Shown here: piece after piece, positions 7,425 to 9,900 of the stretch | Position numbering within the stretch: the stretch's first letter is position 1 | Layout: each line of letters starts with the position of its first letter | From: Croceibacterium_A sp044506885 | GTDB lineage: Bacteria; Pseudomonadota; Alphaproteobacteria; Sphingomonadales; Sphingomonadaceae | DNA: 9,900 nt | Assembly (NCBI GenBank): GCA_044506885.1 | Contig: JBIQKC010000060.1 | Coordinates: 1 to 9,900 of the forward strand | Direction of reading: 5' to 3' | The notes under the pieces: generated by a model | Told to the model about the DNA's origin: nothing | Databases searched by the model: none | The model's input: the letters and a program-made list of their open reading frames with translations, nothing else | Position numbers and translations under genes: made by a program

Positions 7425-8675
7425 ATGGCCAAGATCGAAACACCCCGGCCCATTCGCGGCACACAGGACATCTTCGGCGCGGAGGCGGAAGCGTTCGCGC
7501 ATGTGGTCGAAACCTTCGAGCGGGTGCGCAAGCTCTACCGCTTCCGCCGCGTCGAAATGCCGGTGTTCGAACGGACCGAAGTCTTCTCCCGCTCGCTGGG
7601 CGAGACGACCGATGTGGTCTCGAAGGAAATGTACAGCTTCGAGGATCGCGGCGGGGAATCGCTCACCCTGCGCCCCGAATTTACCGCCGGCATTGCCCGT
7701 GCTTATCTGACCGCCGGGTGGCAGCAATACGCCCCGCTCAAGGTCGCCACCCACGGCCCGCTGTTCCGCTACGAACGGCCGCAGAAGGGCCGCTACCGCC
7801 AGTTCCACCAGATTGACGCCGAGATCGTCGGCGCGGCCGAGCCGCAAGCGGATGTCGAGCTGCTGGCGATGGCCGACCAGTTGCTCAGGGAACTCGGCAT
7901 CGCCGACGGCGTCACGCTGCAACTGAACACGCTGGGCGATGCCGCCAGCCGCGAGGCGTGGCGCATGGCGCTGGTCGAACACTTCCGCACCGCACGCGAC
8001 GCGCTCAGCGAGGACTCGCAGGAACGGCTCGAAAAGAACCCCCTGCGCATCCTCGACAGCAAGGACCCGCGCGACAGGGCGCTGGTCCACGAAGCCCCGC
8101 GCATCGACGATTTCCTCAGCGGCGATGCCGAACGCTTCTTCCTCGCAGTGACGGACGGCCTCGACGCGGCCGGCGTCGCATGGACCCGCAACCCCGCGCT
8201 GGTCCGCGGCCTCGACTACTACCGCCACACCGCCTTCGAATTCGTCACCGACCGCCTCGGCGCGCAAGGCACCGTGCTCGGCGGCGGACGCTACGACGGG
8301 CTGATGGAAAGCCTCGGCGGCGCGCCGACGCCCGCGGTCGGCTGGGCGGCCGGGATCGAGCGGCTGGCGATGCTGGTGGGGGAGAAGGACGAAGATGCGC
8401 CCGATGTCGCGATTGCCCTCGAAGCCGACGAACTGCTGGGCGCCGCCATCGAAGCAGCGGCCGATTTGCGACGAGCCGGGCTTTCCGTAGACCTTCTCGC
8501 GTCGGGATCGGCGCGCAAACGCTACGACAAGGCAGCCAAACTGAACTCGCATTTTCTGGTGTCGATTCACATCGACGGGGAAATGCCGAGCTTCAGCTAT
8601 CGCGGAAGCGCGAGCGCCGATCCCGCCGTGGCGGAGAAGGTCAAGGCGATCTTCGCGCGCTGCATCTCCAGATGA
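7425..8675 (+). CDS. hisS: Histidyl-tRNA synthetase
   Basis: Class II aminoacyl-tRNA synthetase that charges tRNA-His with histidine in the cytoplasm; 416 aa, within the family range. Seen in order: N-terminal PRPIRGTQDIFG, motif-1 helix region, TLRPEFTAGIARAY, motif 2 as RYERPQKGRYRQFHQID at 115-131, the histidine-binding signature RGLDYYRHTAFEF with G262-L263-D264-Y265-Y266, GGGRYDGL, and motif 3 GWAAGIERLAML starting at G306 with R313. The C-terminal anticodon-binding domain runs from about residue 325 (DVAIALEAD ... GSARKRYDKAAKLNSHF). The start at MAKIETPRPIRG fits the family; in-frame codons upstream run into the divergent peptidase gene. No good ribosome site is visible before it. prfA follows on the same strand after 238 bp, so co-transcription is possible but interrupted by two hairpin-forming repeats. 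Confidence 0.97.
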   Translation: MAKIETPRPIRGTQDIFGAEAEAFAHVVETFERVRKLYRFRRVEMPVFERTEVFSRSLGETTDVVSKEMYSFEDRGGESLTLRPEFTAGIARAYLTAGWQQYAPLKVATHGPLFRYERPQKGRYRQFHQIDAEIVGAAEPQADVELLAMADQLLRELGIADGVTLQLNTLGDAASREAWRMALVEHFRTARDALSEDSQERLEKNPLRILDSKDPRDRALVHEAPRIDDFLSGDAERFFLAVTDGLDAAGVAWTRNPALVRGLDYYRHTAFEFVTDRLGAQGTVLGGGRYDGLMESLGGAPTPAVGWAAGIERLAMLVGEKDEDAPDVAIALEADELLGAAIEAAADLRRAGLSVDLLASGSARKRYDKAAKLNSHFLVSIHIDGEMPSFSYRGSASADPAVAEKVKAIFARCISR

Positions 8676-8690
8676 CCTTTCCTCTCCCTT

Positions 8691-8773
8691 CGTCATCCCC
8701 GCGAAAGCGGGGACCCAGTGGTCTCTGTCGCACCATGCGCTGCGACCGGGTTCCCGCGTTCGCGGGAATGACG
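8691..8773. repeat. Composite palindromic intergenic repeat 1 (REP/MITE-like, 83 bp)
   Basis: Outer ends CGTCATCCCCGCG (8691-8703) and CGCGGGAATGACG (8761-8773) are inverted copies with 12 of 13 matching. Each end also folds alone: CCCCGC-GAAA-GCGGGG (8697-8712) and TTCCCGCG-TT-CGCGGGAA (8751-8768). GGGGACCCAG (8709-8718) can pair with CCGGGTTCCC near 8746-8755, so the element can fold either as one long stem or as two small hairpins. I recall very similar GTCATTCCCGCG palindromes as dispersed repeats in sphingomonads and other proteobacteria (not checked). It begins 16 bp after the hisS stop. No obvious flanking target duplication is seen. Confidence 0.8.
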
Positions 8774-8797
8774 AGGATTGGGTTTCCTCCCCTCTTC

Positions 8798-8887
8798 CGT
8801 CACCCTGAACTTGTTTCAGGGTCCATCTCCCCGTCCGCGCCGTCCGTGCGTGGGGCGCGATGGATGCTGAAACGAGTTCGGCATGAC
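8798..8887. repeat. Composite palindromic intergenic repeat 2 (REP/MITE-like, 90 bp)
   Basis: The outer arms at 8798-8822 (CGTCACCCTGAACTTGTTTC...) and 8863-8887 (...GAGTTCGGCATGACG) are imperfect inverted copies over about 25 bases with roughly six mismatches, sharing the core GAACT-GTTTCAG. Each arm also folds by itself: CCCTGAA-CTTGT-TTCAGGG on the left and ATGCTGAA-ACGAG-TTCGGCAT (one wobble pair) on the right. The family differs internally from repeat 1 but has the same first and last bases, CGTCA and ATGACG. It ends 26 bp before the prfA start, so prfA's leader must lie largely inside it. Recalled as a common sphingomonad intergenic repeat, not checked. Confidence 0.8.
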
Positions 8888-8913
8888 GGGTGCAGTGAGA
8901 ACGGGGCGGCGCG

Positions 8914-9900
8914 ATGACCATCCCCGAGGAACGCCTCGCGCAGATCGCCAACCGGTTCGCCGAACTCGAAGCCCGCCTCGCTTCGGGCCAGCTCGAGGGG
9001 GAGGCGTTCGTGGCCGCCAGCCGCGATTATGCCGAGCTGGAGCCCGTGGCCAAGGCCGCCGCCGAAGTGCGCGCAATGCGCGCCGAGATCGCCCAGCTCG
9101 CCGCGCTCACCGCCGATCCGGAAATGAAGGCGCTGGCCGACGAGGAACTGGCCGAGCTGCGTCAGGGGCTGCCCGAAGCCGAACATGCGCTGTCCATCGC
9201 CATGCTGCCGCGCGATTCCGCCGACGCGCGCCCGGCGATGCTGGAAATCCGCGCCGGCACCGGCGGGGACGAGGCGGCGCTGTTCGCGGCCGACCTCTAC
9301 CGCATGTACGAACGCTTCGCCGCCGAGCAGGGCTGGAAGGTCGAGCCGATCAGCATCAACGCCAACGATCTCGGCGGGTTTAAGGAAATCGTCGCCAACG
9401 TCGCCGGCAACGGCGTTTTCGCCAGGCTGAAGTTCGAATCCGGCGTCCACCGCGTCCAGCGCGTGCCGGTCACCGAAAGCGGCGGCCGCATCCACACGTC
9501 CGCCGCCACCGTCGCCGTCATGCCGGAGCCGACCGAGATCGACGTGCAGCTGGAGGACAAGGACCTCAAGATCGACATCTACCGCTCGTCGGGCGCGGGC
9601 GGGCAGCACGTCAACACCACCGACAGCGCGGTGCGCATCACGCACCTTCCCACCGGCCTCGTCGTGGCGATGCAGGACGAACGCAGCCAGCACCGCAACC
9701 GCGACAAGGCGATGCAGGTCCTGCGCACACGCGTCTACGAGAAGATGCGCGACGAGGCCCACGGGGCAGAGGCGGAGGCGCGCAAGGCCATGGTCGGCAG
9801 CGGCGACCGTTCCGAACGCATCCGCACCTACAACTTCCCGCAGGGGCGCGTGACCGACCACCGCATCGGCCTCACCCTGCACAAGCTCGACGAAGTGCTC
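8914..9900 (+). CDS. prfA: Peptide chain release factor 1 (partial, C-terminus cut by window edge)
   Basis: Class I release factor that recognises UAA and UAG stop codons in the ribosomal A site and triggers peptide release. 329 residues are visible of about 355-360, so only the last 25-30 are missing. An N-terminal coiled domain (MTIPEERLAQIANRFAELEARL) is followed by MLEIRAGTGGDEAALFAADLYRMYERF. The stop-codon recognition motif is P185-V186-T187 in RVQRVPVTES (P-x-T marks RF1; RF2 has SPF), at the same residue numbers as E. coli PAT. The catalytic GGQ is at residues 229-231 in SSGAGGQHVNTTDSAVRITH; Q231 is the expected PrmC methylation site, and prmC often follows prfA, beyond this window. 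RTYNFPQGRVTDHRI near the end is also typical. The ribosome site is weak: purine-rich GAGAACGGGG begins 17 bases upstream. Repeat 2 ends 26 bp before the ATG. Confidence 0.97.
   Translation, partial: MTIPEERLAQIANRFAELEARLASGQLEGEAFVAASRDYAELEPVAKAAAEVRAMRAEIAQLAALTADPEMKALADEELAELRQGLPEAEHALSIAMLPRDSADARPAMLEIRAGTGGDEAALFAADLYRMYERFAAEQGWKVEPISINANDLGGFKEIVANVAGNGVFARLKFESGVHRVQRVPVTESGGRIHTSAATVAVMPEPTEIDVQLEDKDLKIDIYRSSGAGGQHVNTTDSAVRITHLPTGLVVAMQDERSQHRNRDKAMQVLRTRVYEKMRDEAHGAEAEARKAMVGSGDRSERIRTYNFPQGRVTDHRIGLTLHKLDEVL

Noticed and set aside
8691..8887. CRISPR array in the hisS-prfA gap
   Set aside because: There are inverted rather than direct repeats, two different families, no regular spacers and no cas genes nearby.
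7410..8951. Open frame (513 aa) on the minus strand opposite hisS and crossing both repeats
   Set aside because: It translates through the palindromic repeats (giving the familiar junk phrase RHAELVSAS) and opposite complete hisS motifs, so it is not a gene.

Overview
The window reads as ordinary chromosomal core of a GC-rich alphaproteobacterium, most likely a sphingomonad (Sphingomonadaceae/Erythrobacteraceae type). The clues are a CtrA cell-cycle regulator very close to the Caulobacter protein, GANTC (CcrM-type) sites in several intergenic gaps, an M61 peptidase of the kind first described from Sphingomonas capsulata, and palindromic intergenic repeats of a type I recall from sphingomonad genomes. 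Assignment below order level is not possible from this sequence. Eight protein genes are supported. Six are complete apart from some start uncertainty, and ctrA and prfA run off the two edges. I found no tRNA, rRNA, CRISPR array, transposase, phage gene or toxin-antitoxin pair.

Left block, minus strand (1-3014): lptB (ATPase of the lipopolysaccharide exporter), rpoN (sigma-54) and ctrA follow one another in the same direction. lptB and rpoN are 26 bp apart and probably co-transcribed. ctrA has its own 158-bp upstream gap holding four TTAA-type CtrA half-sites and one GANTC site, which suggests autoregulation and methylation-linked control.

Middle block (3015-5394): a small three-helix membrane protein of unknown function on the plus strand, preceded by a good sigma-70-like promoter, converges with ppa (inorganic pyrophosphatase, minus strand) with only 12 bp between their stops. 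ppa is divergent from a luciferase-like flavin-dependent oxidoreductase (plus strand) across a 145-bp gap with an operator-like dyad. A strong hairpin separates that oxidoreductase from the convergent peptidase gene.

Right block (5395-9900): a secreted M61 metallopeptidase with a PDZ domain (minus) is divergent from hisS (histidyl-tRNA synthetase, plus) across 89 bp. hisS is followed by prfA (peptide chain release factor 1, plus, cut by the window edge). The 238-bp hisS-prfA gap is filled mainly by two different composite palindromic repeats, 83 and 90 bp, that share the same terminal bases.

The genes serve general housekeeping (outer-membrane assembly, transcription, cell cycle, pyrophosphate removal, translation) plus two enzymes of undefined substrate. 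I see no clear undescribed system. The points most worth a second look are the paired repeats before prfA and the ctrA control region.
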